64,000 nt of DNA from Fibrisoma limi BUZ 3. GTDB taxonomy: Bacteria; Bacteroidota; Bacteroidia; Cytophagales; Spirosomataceae. The stretch covers positions 248,001-312,000 of the forward strand of contig NZ_CAIT01000009.1 of NCBI RefSeq assembly GCF_000296815.2. The letters are read 5' to 3'. Under the pieces are notes generated by a model. That model made no database searches and was not told where the DNA came from. It saw nothing but the letters and a program-made list of their open reading frames with translations. This document shows positions 8,156-15,802 of the stretch, in pieces; within the stretch, counting starts at the first letter, position 1, and each line of letters starts with the position of its first letter. The position numbers and the translations under genes were made by a program.

Positions 8156-10108
8156 ATGAATTTTCATAAACTGATTGCGAGTCTTCTCTTCTTTTTTGTT
8201 GGTATCCAACTAAACATACAGGCGCAAATTCCCCTCCGCAACTCCCGATGGCAGGGCACGACCCTCGGGGGCCAGCCGGTGCAGCTTGCGTTCCGGAACG
8301 ATTCGGTGCTGGTCACCAGTCCGAACGGCGGGGCGGTGGTCCAGCGGCTGCGGTACGAACAGTCCGGCGATACGTTGCTGGTCTTGCAGGCCGGAGCTTC
8401 GTCCTGCGGCACGAACGACATCGGTGCCTACCGGCTGGAATGGCTGCGGAACAGCGAGCAACTGGTTGTTCGGGCCATCAGCGACCCGTGTCCCGAGCGC
8501 AATCAACTGTTGTCGCCGGGCAAACCCCTCACCCGGCTTCTGTTTCCGCAGCAAGCCCCCCGCAACTGGTCGTATCTTGACCCCGTAGCTGACTCCATTG
8601 CGGGCATCAGTCTGTACCGGGCCTATGATCTGCTCAAAGGCCGTCCGTCGCAGCCGGTTATCGTCGGCGTCATTGATTCGGGCGTTGATATCAACCACGA
8701 AGACCTGCGCGATGTCGTCTGGGTCAATCCGAAAGAGATCGCCGGGAATGACGAAGACGATGACAAAAACGGCTACGCGGACGATCTGAACGGCTGGAAT
8801 TTCATGGGGGCTAAAGATGGCACTACGTATGAAAACGACCACGACGAGGTTACGCAGATTTATGTGCTCTGGCGCGACAAGTACGACAAAGCCGATCCGG
8901 AAAAACTGAACGCCAGGGAGAAAAAGCAGTATCAGACCTACCAACGAGCCAAAAAGCAGTTCCTGGCCCGCTACCAGGCAGCCCGTCCCAAACGGCTGGC
9001 CCTGGGCGATACGGTTCGGTTCTGGCAGGTAACGGAGCAATTGAAACAGCAGTTGGCCGGTTCATCAACCACCCAGAAAGCCATTCGGGAAGCGGCTGTC
9101 GGTACGGATTCGGTGGCGCTGGCCGTTCGTGACCTGCTGGCCGAAACCTACGACCCGCGTTTTGGATCGTTCACGGCCTTTGCGGATTTGGTACGCCAGC
9201 GCTTTCCGCTGTTCCGGCGGGCCATGCTGGGCGGGGCTCTGACTACCAACAACCCCGACTATAAACCCCGGCAGGCAGTGGGCGACAACCCGGCTGATCC
9301 GACCGAACGATACTACGGCAGCCCGCGGCTGAACATCGGGCGCTCAGCAGAACTAGGTATGCACGGTACCCACGTTGCGGGTATCATCGGCGCTAAACGC
9401 GACAACGGCCGGGGTATCGACGGCGTAGTCGACAATGTCAAAATCATGATGATAGGTGCCGTACCGTCGGGTGGCGACGAACGCGACAAGGACGTAGCGA
9501 ACGGCATCCGCTATGCCGTCGAGAACGGGGCCAGGGTTATCAACATGAGTTTTGGCAAGCGCATGTCGCCGTTCAAGGAAGAGGTCGATGCCGCCATTCG
9601 TCTGGCAGAGCAGCGCGATGTTCTGATTGTTCACTCAGCGGGTAATAACGGTGAAAACTACGATTCGGTACCTGCTTACCCATCGGCCGTGTACGAAGAC
9701 GGCACCGTAGCGCGTAATGTGCTGGTGGTTGGCAACTCGACCTGGCGCATCGGCGACGGTTTACCCAGCCGGTCGTCGAACTACGGCAAACAAACCGTCG
9801 ATCTGTTCGCCCCAGGCACCGATATTCTCTCGACCCTTCCCAACGATCGATACGCCAGCTTATCGGGTACGAGCATGGCCGCTCCCTGCGTCTCTGGGGT
9901 AGCTGCGTTACTCCGTTCGTATTTTCCCGAACTGACCGCCGTGCAGGTGAAGGAAATCCTGATGAACAGTACGTATAAGCCCGACGTGACGGTTCGCAAA
10001 CCCGGCTCCACCGAGCGCGTTCCATTCAACAGCCTGAGCCGGTCGGGTGGCCTGCTGAATGCGTACGAAGCCGTAAGAATGGCGATGCAGATGAAGGGGA
10101 AGAAGTAA
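8156..10108 (+). CDS. Secreted S8 family serine peptidase (subtilase)
   Basis: A 650-aa exported subtilisin-like protease. A signal peptide ends near residue 24 (NIQAQ). The catalytic triad is Asp in VIDSGVDINHEDL (about 174), His in GMHGTHVAGIIGA (about 403) and Ser in LSGTSMAAPCVSGVA (about 572). Unusually, about 220 residues separate Asp and His, including a charged, probably helical stretch (about residues 240-370, rich in K, Q and R). A beta-rich N-terminal domain of about 110 residues precedes the catalytic domain. I see no T9SS sorting domain at the C terminus, so it is probably periplasmic or exported another way. Confidence 0.95.
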   Translation: MNFHKLIASLLFFFVGIQLNIQAQIPLRNSRWQGTTLGGQPVQLAFRNDSVLVTSPNGGAVVQRLRYEQSGDTLLVLQAGASSCGTNDIGAYRLEWLRNSEQLVVRAISDPCPERNQLLSPGKPLTRLLFPQQAPRNWSYLDPVADSIAGISLYRAYDLLKGRPSQPVIVGVIDSGVDINHEDLRDVVWVNPKEIAGNDEDDDKNGYADDLNGWNFMGAKDGTTYENDHDEVTQIYVLWRDKYDKADPEKLNAREKKQYQTYQRAKKQFLARYQAARPKRLALGDTVRFWQVTEQLKQQLAGSSTTQKAIREAAVGTDSVALAVRDLLAETYDPRFGSFTAFADLVRQRFPLFRRAMLGGALTTNNPDYKPRQAVGDNPADPTERYYGSPRLNIGRSAELGMHGTHVAGIIGAKRDNGRGIDGVVDNVKIMMIGAVPSGGDERDKDVANGIRYAVENGARVINMSFGKRMSPFKEEVDAAIRLAEQRDVLIVHSAGNNGENYDSVPAYPSAVYEDGTVARNVLVVGNSTWRIGDGLPSRSSNYGKQTVDLFAPGTDILSTLPNDRYASLSGTSMAAPCVSGVAALLRSYFPELTAVQVKEILMNSTYKPDVTVRKPGSTERVPFNSLSRSGGLLNAYEAVRMAMQMKGKK

Positions 10109-10150
10109 GCCCCTCACCCCTGATTCCTCTCCCAACATGGAAGAGGGGCT
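10108..10150 (+). terminator. Probable terminator after the subtilase gene
   Basis: AGCCCCTC (10108-10115) pairs with GAGGGGCT (10143-10150), with inner CCTCT/AGAGG pairing options. It starts at the stop codon. There is no clear T-run, so it may be a REP-like CCCTCACCCC element found in many genomes rather than a true intrinsic terminator. Confidence 0.4.
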
Positions 10151-10184
10151 GGGGACGGTCGGCCGTTGCCGTGAGGGTAATACA

Positions 10185-10217
10185 TTTTGACTTTCCGGCC
10201 TGAAAGCGCTAAACTTG
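10185..10217 (+). promoter_or_regulatory. Promoter of thrB
   Basis: TTTTG (10185-10189), a 20-bp spacer and TAAACTTG (10210-10217) match the Bacteroidota -33/-7 promoter with one mismatch. Transcription would begin near 10224, which places the TTG codon at 10215 inside the -7 box and leaves the GTG at 10236 as the first usable start. Confidence 0.55.
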
Positions 10218-10235
10218 CGGTTTCATTGCCCAACC

Positions 10236-11168
10236 GTGAAGTCAATCAGCGTTTTTGCCCCCGCTACCGTCGCGAACGTCGCCTGTGGCTTTGATATATT
10301 TGGATTTGCCGTAGCTAATCCCGGCGATCAGATTACGCTAACAGCCAGCGATCAGCCCGGCGTCCGCATCACCGACATTATTGGCGACGAAGGCCGCCTA
10401 CCCCGCGAAGCTGAACGCAACACCGCCGGTATTGCCATCCAGACCTATTTGCAGCACATCGGCCGCACCGACGTAGGCGTTGACGCCGTGTTGCACAAGC
10501 AGATGCCACTCGGCAGTGGGTTGGGTTCCAGTGCCGCCAGCGCCGTAGCGGGTGTGTTTGCCATCAACGAAATGCTCGGTCGACCGCTGCCAACGGTTGA
10601 ACTGCTGCCGTTTGCGATGGAGGGCGAACGACTGGCCTGTGGCTCGGCCCACGCCGACAACGTAGCACCCTCGCTGCTGGGTGGATTTGTGGTCGTGCGG
10701 AGTTACAGCCCGCTCGACGTAATACGGATTGAAACACCGGCGGCCCTCTACTGTACGCTGGTTCACCCCGACATTGAAGTCAACACGAAAGACGCCCGCT
10801 TTATCCTCAAAAACGAAGTCTCCCTCAAGAATACCATCATCCAGATGGGCAACGTAGCGGGTTTGATTGCGGGTCTGATGAAGCCGGATTACGGGCTGAT
10901 CAGCCGTTCGCTGGTAGATGTAATCATTGAGCCGGTACGTGCCATTCTGATTCCTGAATTTAACGAAGCAAAACATGCCGCGCTGGACAACGGTGCGTTA
11001 GGGTGCAGCATCTCCGGCTCCGGCCCTTCTATGTTTGCCCTCAGCCGCGACGCCGACACTGCTCAGCAGGTTGGTGCCGCCATGCAGCAAGCGTTCCTCT
11101 CCGTCGGCATTACCAGCGAAGCATACGTATCGGAGATCAATAAGCAGGGCCCCCGGGTAGTAGATTAG
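10236..11168 (+). CDS. thrB: Homoserine kinase
   Basis: 310 aa, GHMP kinase family; phosphorylates L-homoserine with ATP in threonine synthesis. The N-terminal SVFAPATVANVACGFD motif, the ATP-binding loop MPLGSGLGSSAASAV (about residues 90-105) and the C-terminal GCSISGSGPSMFAL motif are all present. I chose the GTG at 10236 over the TTG at 10215 because the promoter -7 box covers the TTG. thrA and thrC are not beside it, so the threonine genes are split in this genome or lie elsewhere. Confidence 0.93.
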   Translation: MKSISVFAPATVANVACGFDIFGFAVANPGDQITLTASDQPGVRITDIIGDEGRLPREAERNTAGIAIQTYLQHIGRTDVGVDAVLHKQMPLGSGLGSSAASAVAGVFAINEMLGRPLPTVELLPFAMEGERLACGSAHADNVAPSLLGGFVVVRSYSPLDVIRIETPAALYCTLVHPDIEVNTKDARFILKNEVSLKNTIIQMGNVAGLIAGLMKPDYGLISRSLVDVIIEPVRAILIPEFNEAKHAALDNGALGCSISGSGPSMFALSRDADTAQQVGAAMQQAFLSVGITSEAYVSEINKQGPRVVD

Positions 11169-11241
11169 CCAACGTATAAAGGTAGAAATTGGAGACGTAG
11201 GGCCTTAAGCAGGTAGACACCCTGTCTTTTCCTTTCTTCTG

Positions 11242-11643
11242 ATGAGCTATATCGCTGCTAAAAAAGCAAGAAAAATAGCTGATTATGCTATCGTCGCTGG
11301 AATCGTTTTGTATTTATCAAAATTCCTGAGAAGTCAGTTTAGCAATGACTCCATCCTGTTTATCTTAGGTTTTTTACCAAATTTTGGTTTAGCGTTCGTT
11401 ATCCCATTCATATATGTCAGCAATCGAGTCCGGCAGAAAAAACCGGTAAACCATTTTACAGGCTCCTGTGTGATTACCGTATTGCTTATGGTCTTGAACG
11501 AAATAAGAGATCAATATCAGGTAGGACGGACCTTTGATTTATTTGATATCTACGCATCGTTTGCTGGAGTTGGTCTCGCATTTATTGTATTCCATACATC
11601 GAATCTGTTTACAGCACTCCGAAATCCCCTCGATGAGGAATGA
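11242..11643 (+). CDS. Hypothetical small membrane protein
   Basis: 133 aa with about four hydrophobic segments (roughly residues 16-32, 40-58, 72-88 and 105-122). I do not recognise a family. Layout (short helices, Arg/Lys-rich loops, a DLFDIYASFAGVGLAF segment) resembles VanZ-like small membrane proteins, but the similarity is too weak for a call. It is more AT-rich than its neighbours, which may mean recent acquisition. The insertion sequence begins 27 bp after its stop. Confidence 0.6.
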   Translation: MSYIAAKKARKIADYAIVAGIVLYLSKFLRSQFSNDSILFILGFLPNFGLAFVIPFIYVSNRVRQKKPVNHFTGSCVITVLLMVLNEIRDQYQVGRTFDLFDIYASFAGVGLAFIVFHTSNLFTALRNPLDEE

Positions 11644-11735
11644 ATTTTGTTTTGCATAACGACTCCTCCTGTAAGTATCCCTAAAATTCGGACAGTTTTG
11701 AATTAGAGAAAAATGCTAATTTTAAACTGATTCCC

Positions 11736-12026
11736 ATGAAAAAGACCCGATTCACCGAATCCCAAATTGTCAAAATCCTTAAGCAGCAGGAGAATGGCAT
11801 CCCCACCAAGGAAATTTGCCGCGAACATGGCATTTCTGAAGCTACTTTTTATAATTGGAAGAGCAAGTATGGTGGTATGGAAGCTTCCGATGTCAAACGG
11901 CTCAAAGACCTCGAAGAGGAGAACGCTCGCTTGAAGAAGATGTACGCTGATCTGGCGATGGACAATCAAATCCTGAAGGATCTGTTCACAAAAAAAGGTT
12001 GGGCCCTGCCACCAAAAGGCAATTAG
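11736..12026 (+). CDS. IS3-family transposase OrfA (helix-turn-helix protein)
   Basis: 96 aa. A helix-turn-helix (about residues 8-45, with KEICREHGISEATFYNWKSK) binds the element ends, followed by a leucine-zipper-like coiled coil (about 55-85) for dimerisation. The sequence is typical of the IS407 subgroup. It overlaps orfB by 28 bp in the -1 relation, so it is made both alone and as the N terminus of an OrfAB fusion of about 369 aa. Confidence 0.95.
   Translation: MKKTRFTESQIVKILKQQENGIPTKEICREHGISEATFYNWKSKYGGMEASDVKRLKDLEEENARLKKMYADLAMDNQILKDLFTKKGWALPPKGN
11990..11996 (+). other. Programmed -1 ribosomal frameshift site of the IS
   Basis: A run of seven A lies in register as A-AAA-AAA at the end of orfA. 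A -1 slip gives AGG TTG GGC and continues directly into the orfB frame (LGPATKRQLAEE). This is the standard IS3-family mechanism for making the OrfAB transposase; the overlap is therefore not a mutation. Confidence 0.8.
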
Positions 12027-12844
12027 CCGAGGAGATTGTTCAGGAGCACGCTATTCCCGTGAGCAGGGCCTGTCAGCTAGTGTCTTTACCGCGTTCGCAA
12101 TTCTATTATAACACCAGGAAGGATGATACGGCTGTGATTGAGGTATTGCAGGATTTGGCTTTTGCCCATCCTTCGTATGGGTTCCGGAAACTGTTTGCCT
12201 ATATCCGAAGATCTGGCCAGACCTGGAATCATAAAAAGGTGTATAGGATTTATAAACTGCTCAAGCTGAATAGAAAACGTAAGGGGAAGCGTAGGCTGCC
12301 AACTCGAGTGAAGCATCCGCTGCAACAACAGACCGCAATTAACAGCAGTTGGAGTATGGATTTCATGAGTGATACGATGGTAGGTAACCGTAAATTCCGG
12401 ACGTTCAACGTCATCGATGATTGTACGAGGGAGGTGCTGGCGATTGAGATCGACACCTCACTTTCCAGCAAAAGGATCATCCGAACGTTGGAACGGGTGA
12501 TAAAAGAACGAGGAAAGCCCAAGACCATTCGAACCGACAATGGCCCGGAATTTACTTCGGGTGATTTTGAGCTTTGGTGTAGGGGCGAGAAGATTGAGAT
12601 TCAATACATCCAGCCAGGCAAACCGATGCAAAATGGGTACGTTGAACGGTTCAATCGACTATACCGGGAGGCTATTTTGGATGCTTACCTATTTTTTGAC
12701 CTTGAACAGGTCCGGCAATTGACGAGCGATTGGATAGAGGAATATAATCTAAGAAGACCCCATGAGTCATTGGGTAATCTCACGCCCGAAGAGTGGAAAA
12801 GCAGGGTGATTGAAAACGAAGAAACTCTAATTGGTACTGTCTGA
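11999..12844 (+). CDS. IS3-family transposase OrfB (DDE integrase domain)
   Basis: 281 aa from the TTG at 11999, although the protein is most likely made as an OrfAB fusion. Residues about 15-75 form the HTH_21-type region (YGFRKLFAYIRR), followed by the retroviral-integrase-like rve core with Asp in SWSMDFMSD, Asp in TIRTDNGPEFTS and the Glu in the helix before EEYNLRRPHESLGNLTPEEW. The stop codon (12842-12844) lies inside the right inverted repeat. No internal stop or deletion is seen. Confidence 0.95.
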   Translation: MGPATKRQLAEEIVQEHAIPVSRACQLVSLPRSQFYYNTRKDDTAVIEVLQDLAFAHPSYGFRKLFAYIRRSGQTWNHKKVYRIYKLLKLNRKRKGKRRLPTRVKHPLQQQTAINSSWSMDFMSDTMVGNRKFRTFNVIDDCTREVLAIEIDTSLSSKRIIRTLERVIKERGKPKTIRTDNGPEFTSGDFELWCRGEKIEIQYIQPGKPMQNGYVERFNRLYREAILDAYLFFDLEQVRQLTSDWIEEYNLRRPHESLGNLTPEEWKSRVIENEETLIGTV

Positions 12845-12865
12845 GATTAGGGGTACTTACACTCC

Positions 12866-13157
12866 AACGCTCGCGGGCACTCAATAAAGCTGTGATAAGA
12901 ATCTGAATAGTCTCCCCTGTCTGCCGGCACATGAGGAACCGCAACCTACGGTGCCACTTCATCAACTCTTGATCGGTCCGTCGCAAGCTTAGGATACAAA
13001 CTTTACAATCTTACGTACGACTCAATAGTAGCTGAGGTAAACAATTTACTTCTACCTGGTACGTGACTTATAGCAACGTTTCGGCTCAGGTTACGTTACA
13101 TCCATAAACCATCGATTGTTACACAGGTTCTGTCGGTAAAAGCGCTATTGCCGGGGA
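12866..13157. other. Intergenic stretch between the IS and eboD
   Basis: About 290 bp without a gene that I can support. The base composition is mixed and there is no remnant of eboC or other ebo genes that I recognise. A short minus-strand frame continues across the IS junction once the IS is removed in thought, but it overlaps the upstream gene antisense and has no recognisable content. Confidence 0.5.
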
Positions 13158-13194
13158 TTTTTGTAGCGATCCTGTTGTTTATAGGGTAATTTTG
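13158..13194 (+). promoter_or_regulatory. Promoter of eboDEF
   Basis: TTTTTG (13158-13163), a 23-bp spacer and an exact -7 consensus TAATTTTG (13187-13194). The eboD ATG is 29 bp downstream. This shows that eboD is the first gene of its transcript here. Confidence 0.5.
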
Positions 13195-13223
13195 AGTTTT
13201 TGACGTACTGACACCCCATACTA

Positions 13224-14381
13224 ATGGATCATCTGCAACAATCGTTCGCGGTACGATTTACATACAACGTTTTCTTTACTGAGCATCTTTTTGCCCCTGC
13301 CAATTCATTATTAACCGATTTCCTGCAATCGCGTCGCACGGAAGGCACAACTCAAAAAATCCTGTTTGTGCTCGATTCGGGCTTCCTGGCGCATCATCCT
13401 GAACTGCCGACGCAGATCAAGGCCTATTTCGCCAGTGTCCAGACGGTTTCGCTGATTCTCGACCTACTGATACTGCCCGGTGGCGAAGCGGCAAAGAACG
13501 ACCCGACGCTAGTTGACCAGATCGTCGATGCAGTCGATCGCTACGGTATCGACCGGCACTCCTACATTGCGGCTGTGGGTGGCGGCTCCGTGCTCGATCT
13601 GGTTGGATATGCAGCGGCTATCTCGCACCGCGGCATCCGGCACATTCGCATTCCAACGACGGTGCTGTCGCAGAACGATTCGGGCATTGGCGTCAAAAAT
13701 GGAGTTAACTACCGCGGTAAAAAGAACTTTCTCGGTACGTTTGCGCCACCGGTGGCGGTCTTTAATGACCTTACGTTCCTGACCTCGCTCGACGACCGCG
13801 ACTGGCGGGCGGGCATTTCGGAAGCCATCAAGGTGGCGCTGATTAAAGACCGGGCCTTTTTCGACTGGATTGAAGCCAATGCTACGGCCCTTGCCCACCG
13901 CGATATGGCAGCCATGCACTACCTGGTTCACCGCTGCGCCGAGATGCACCTCCAGCATATTGCCGGGGGTGATCCGTTCGAGATGGGTTCGTCGCGGCCG
14001 CTGGATTTTGGCCACTGGAGCGCCCACAAACTGGAGCAGCTTACCGGTTTTGAGATTCGTCACGGCGAAGCCGTCGCCATTGGTATTGCCCTCGACAGCC
14101 TGTATTCCCACGACCTCGGCTGGCTGACGGAAACAGAAGTTAACCGCATCCTGACGACGCTACACACGCTGGGCTTCTCGCTGTACCATCCCATGCTCGA
14201 CGCCGACAACAGCGCGGGTATTCTGAAGGGTCTGGCCGAGTTTCGCGAACACCTCGGCGGCCGGCTGACGATCATGTTGCTGGAAACAATCGGTAAGGGC
14301 GTAGAGGTTAACGAGATGGATGCCGACCGGATTCGGCGGGCCATCAACACCCTCCGCGAGCAGGAATTGATAAACTTGTAA
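13224..14381 (+). CDS. eboD: EboD, 3-dehydroquinate-synthase-like sugar phosphate cyclase
   Basis: 385 aa, dehydroquinate synthase superfamily (NAD and metal dependent). Visible motifs: LPGGEAAKND (about residue 92), the NAD-binding AVGGGSVLDLVGYAAA (about 118), IPTTVLSQNDSGIGVKNGVN (about 147) and the metal-binding histidines in DFGHWSAHKLEQL and IRHGEAVAIGIALD. The SQNDSGIGVKNGVN form is that of the ebo-cluster enzyme and differs from housekeeping AroB. Genuine AroB activity is not excluded by sequence alone. eboE follows after 112 bp that contain a long hairpin. No eboA, eboB or eboC lies upstream. Confidence 0.85.
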   Translation: MDHLQQSFAVRFTYNVFFTEHLFAPANSLLTDFLQSRRTEGTTQKILFVLDSGFLAHHPELPTQIKAYFASVQTVSLILDLLILPGGEAAKNDPTLVDQIVDAVDRYGIDRHSYIAAVGGGSVLDLVGYAAAISHRGIRHIRIPTTVLSQNDSGIGVKNGVNYRGKKNFLGTFAPPVAVFNDLTFLTSLDDRDWRAGISEAIKVALIKDRAFFDWIEANATALAHRDMAAMHYLVHRCAEMHLQHIAGGDPFEMGSSRPLDFGHWSAHKLEQLTGFEIRHGEAVAIGIALDSLYSHDLGWLTETEVNRILTTLHTLGFSLYHPMLDADNSAGILKGLAEFREHLGGRLTIMLLETIGKGVEVNEMDADRIRRAINTLREQELINL

Positions 14382-14390
14382 TAAATTTTC

Positions 14391-14483
14391 AAACGCAGAG
14401 TAACGGAGGAAACGCAGAGTATACAGAGGAAATTTACAATAAAAGCTCTGCTGACTCTGCGTTTCCTCCGTTACTCGGCGTTT
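14391..14483. repeat. GCAGAG-type repeat hairpin between eboD and eboE
   Basis: The 30-bp arms 14391-14420 and 14454-14483 pair at 29 of 30 positions across a 33-bp loop that itself holds a CAGAG/CTCTG pair. Each arm is built from degenerate 9-10-bp units of the AACGCAGAGT type. It fills most of the gap between eboD and eboE, ending 10 bp before the eboE start. Confidence 0.85.
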
Positions 14484-14493
14484 AAGAAACCAT

Positions 14494-15744
14494 ATGAAAA
14501 CACCCCTCGGGCACCTCGGTTATTGCACCAACATCCACGCGGGTGAGTCGTGGGCCGATCACTTTGCGGCTTTGCAGCAGGCCGTACCGGAACTCAAGCA
14601 ACGGTTGTCGCCGGATGCCCCGTTTGGGCTGGGTCTGCGTCTGGCCAACCAGGCCAGCGAAGAACTTGAGCAACCGGAGAACCTCGTCGCATTTCAGCAC
14701 TGGCTCTCCGACAATGGCCTGTATGTGTTCACAATGAACGGCTTTCCGTTCGGTGGCTTTCACCGCACGGTCGTGAAAGACCAGGTGCATACGCCCGACT
14801 GGACCACCGAAGCCCGGGTCGAATACACCAAACGCCTGTTCCGGATTCTGTCTGTACTCCTGCCGGTTGATGAGCTGGGCAACGCCATCCAGGGGGGCGT
14901 ATCGACCTCGCCCCTCTCCTACCGGCACTGGTTTGAGTGGAACCAGCCGGCCGCCCGGGATTACATCTACTCACAGACGACGCAGAACGTACTCGAAGTG
15001 GTCAGCGAACTGATTCGGCTACGTCGGCAGACCGACCGGCTGATGCACCTTGACCTGGAGCCTGAGCCGGACGGGATTATCGAAACGGCCGATGAGTTTG
15101 TGGCCTGGTTTACCGACTACCTGATTCCGATGGGGCTGGAACAACTGACGACCGAGTTCGGCATGACCGACGAGGAAGCCGAAACGGCTATCTGCGAACA
15201 CGTACGGCTGTGCTTCGATGTCTGCCACTTTGCCGTGGGTTACGAACGGCCGGCCGATGTACTGGATAAACTCAAAGCCTATAACCTTCGGGTGGGTAAA
15301 ATCCAGATCAGCGCGGCCCTGAAAGCGGAGTTTCCGCAGGATGCCGAAGGTCGCGAAGCTGTTCGGCAGGCGTTTGAGCGCTTCAACGAGCCGACGTATC
15401 TGCACCAGGTCGTGGCCCGCACCCAGTCGGGTGAGTTGCTGCGTTTCCCTGATTTGCCCGAAGCGCTGGCAGCTTTCGACGATACCCATGCCGAATGGCG
15501 GGCGCACTTCCACGTACCGATTTTTGTGGCCGACTACGGTGTACTGCAATCGACGCAGGATGATATTGAAGAGGTTTTACGGCTACAGGCCGAGCGTTCG
15601 TTTACCAACCAACTGGAAGTAGAAACGTACACTTGGGAGGTTTTACCGGAAGGATTAAAACGCGACCTGGTCGACTCCATTGACCGCGAAGTAAGTTGGG
15701 TTAAAGATTTAAACGCAGAGGTACAGAGAACTACGCAGAGTTAA
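14494..15744 (+). CDS. eboE: EboE, metabolite traffic protein with TIM-barrel fold
   Basis: 416 aa, sugar-phosphate-isomerase/epimerase-like TIM barrel of the EboE family. It opens with MKTPLGHLGYCTNIHAGESW, characteristic of EboE, and has metal-ligand candidates in MHLDLEPEPDG (about residue 187) and CFDVCHFAVGYE (about 245). In cyanobacteria ebo genes are needed to move a scytonemin precursor to the periplasm; the biochemical role of EboE is unknown. The last 11 or so residues (from about LNAEVQRTTQS) are encoded by a GCAGAG-type repeat, so this tail is probably not ancestral. Confidence 0.88.
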   Translation: MKTPLGHLGYCTNIHAGESWADHFAALQQAVPELKQRLSPDAPFGLGLRLANQASEELEQPENLVAFQHWLSDNGLYVFTMNGFPFGGFHRTVVKDQVHTPDWTTEARVEYTKRLFRILSVLLPVDELGNAIQGGVSTSPLSYRHWFEWNQPAARDYIYSQTTQNVLEVVSELIRLRRQTDRLMHLDLEPEPDGIIETADEFVAWFTDYLIPMGLEQLTTEFGMTDEEAETAICEHVRLCFDVCHFAVGYERPADVLDKLKAYNLRVGKIQISAALKAEFPQDAEGREAVRQAFERFNEPTYLHQVVARTQSGELLRFPDLPEALAAFDDTHAEWRAHFHVPIFVADYGVLQSTQDDIEEVLRLQAERSFTNQLEVETYTWEVLPEGLKRDLVDSIDREVSWVKDLNAEVQRTTQS

Positions 15745-15794
15745 AAGAGATTCTCCGCGCTCTCCGCGAAACACTCTGCGTCTCTGCGTTTAAA
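15708..15794. repeat. GCAGAG-type repeat hairpin overlapping the end of eboE
   Basis: TTTAAACGCAGAG (15708-15720) pairs with CTCTGCGTTTAAA (15782-15794), and CGCAGAGT (15734-15741) with ACTCTGCG (15773-15780); the centre adds CTCCGCG repeats. It is the same repeat family as the hairpin before eboE. The left arm lies within the eboE coding sequence and supplies its C-terminal codons and stop; the right arm ends 9 bp before the eboF start. Confidence 0.85.
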
Positions 15795-15802
15795 TACAAG
15801 CT

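Larger units (their letters stand above)
11670..12861 (+). mobile_element. Intact IS3-family insertion sequence, IS407-type
   Basis: 1192 bp. The left end begins TGTAAGTATCCCTAA and the right end, read inward on the other strand, begins TGTAAGTACCCCTAA (14 of 15 identical); similarity continues through GACAGT and AATTAGAG. The four bases CTCC lie immediately outside both ends (11666-11669 and 12862-12865), a 4-bp target duplication as expected for the IS407 group. Both overlapping reading frames are open and the frameshift site is intact, so the copy is probably active or recently inserted. Confidence 0.93.

Noticed and set aside
11999-12026. An apparent frameshift between the two transposase genes
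   Set aside because: The A7 tract and the -1 relation are the normal programmed frameshift of IS3 elements, not damage.
12780-12986. A 68-codon minus-strand frame crossing the right end of the IS
   Set aside because: It starts outside the IS and ends inside the transposase gene; no recognisable protein, and with the IS removed it would run antisense through the small membrane-protein gene.
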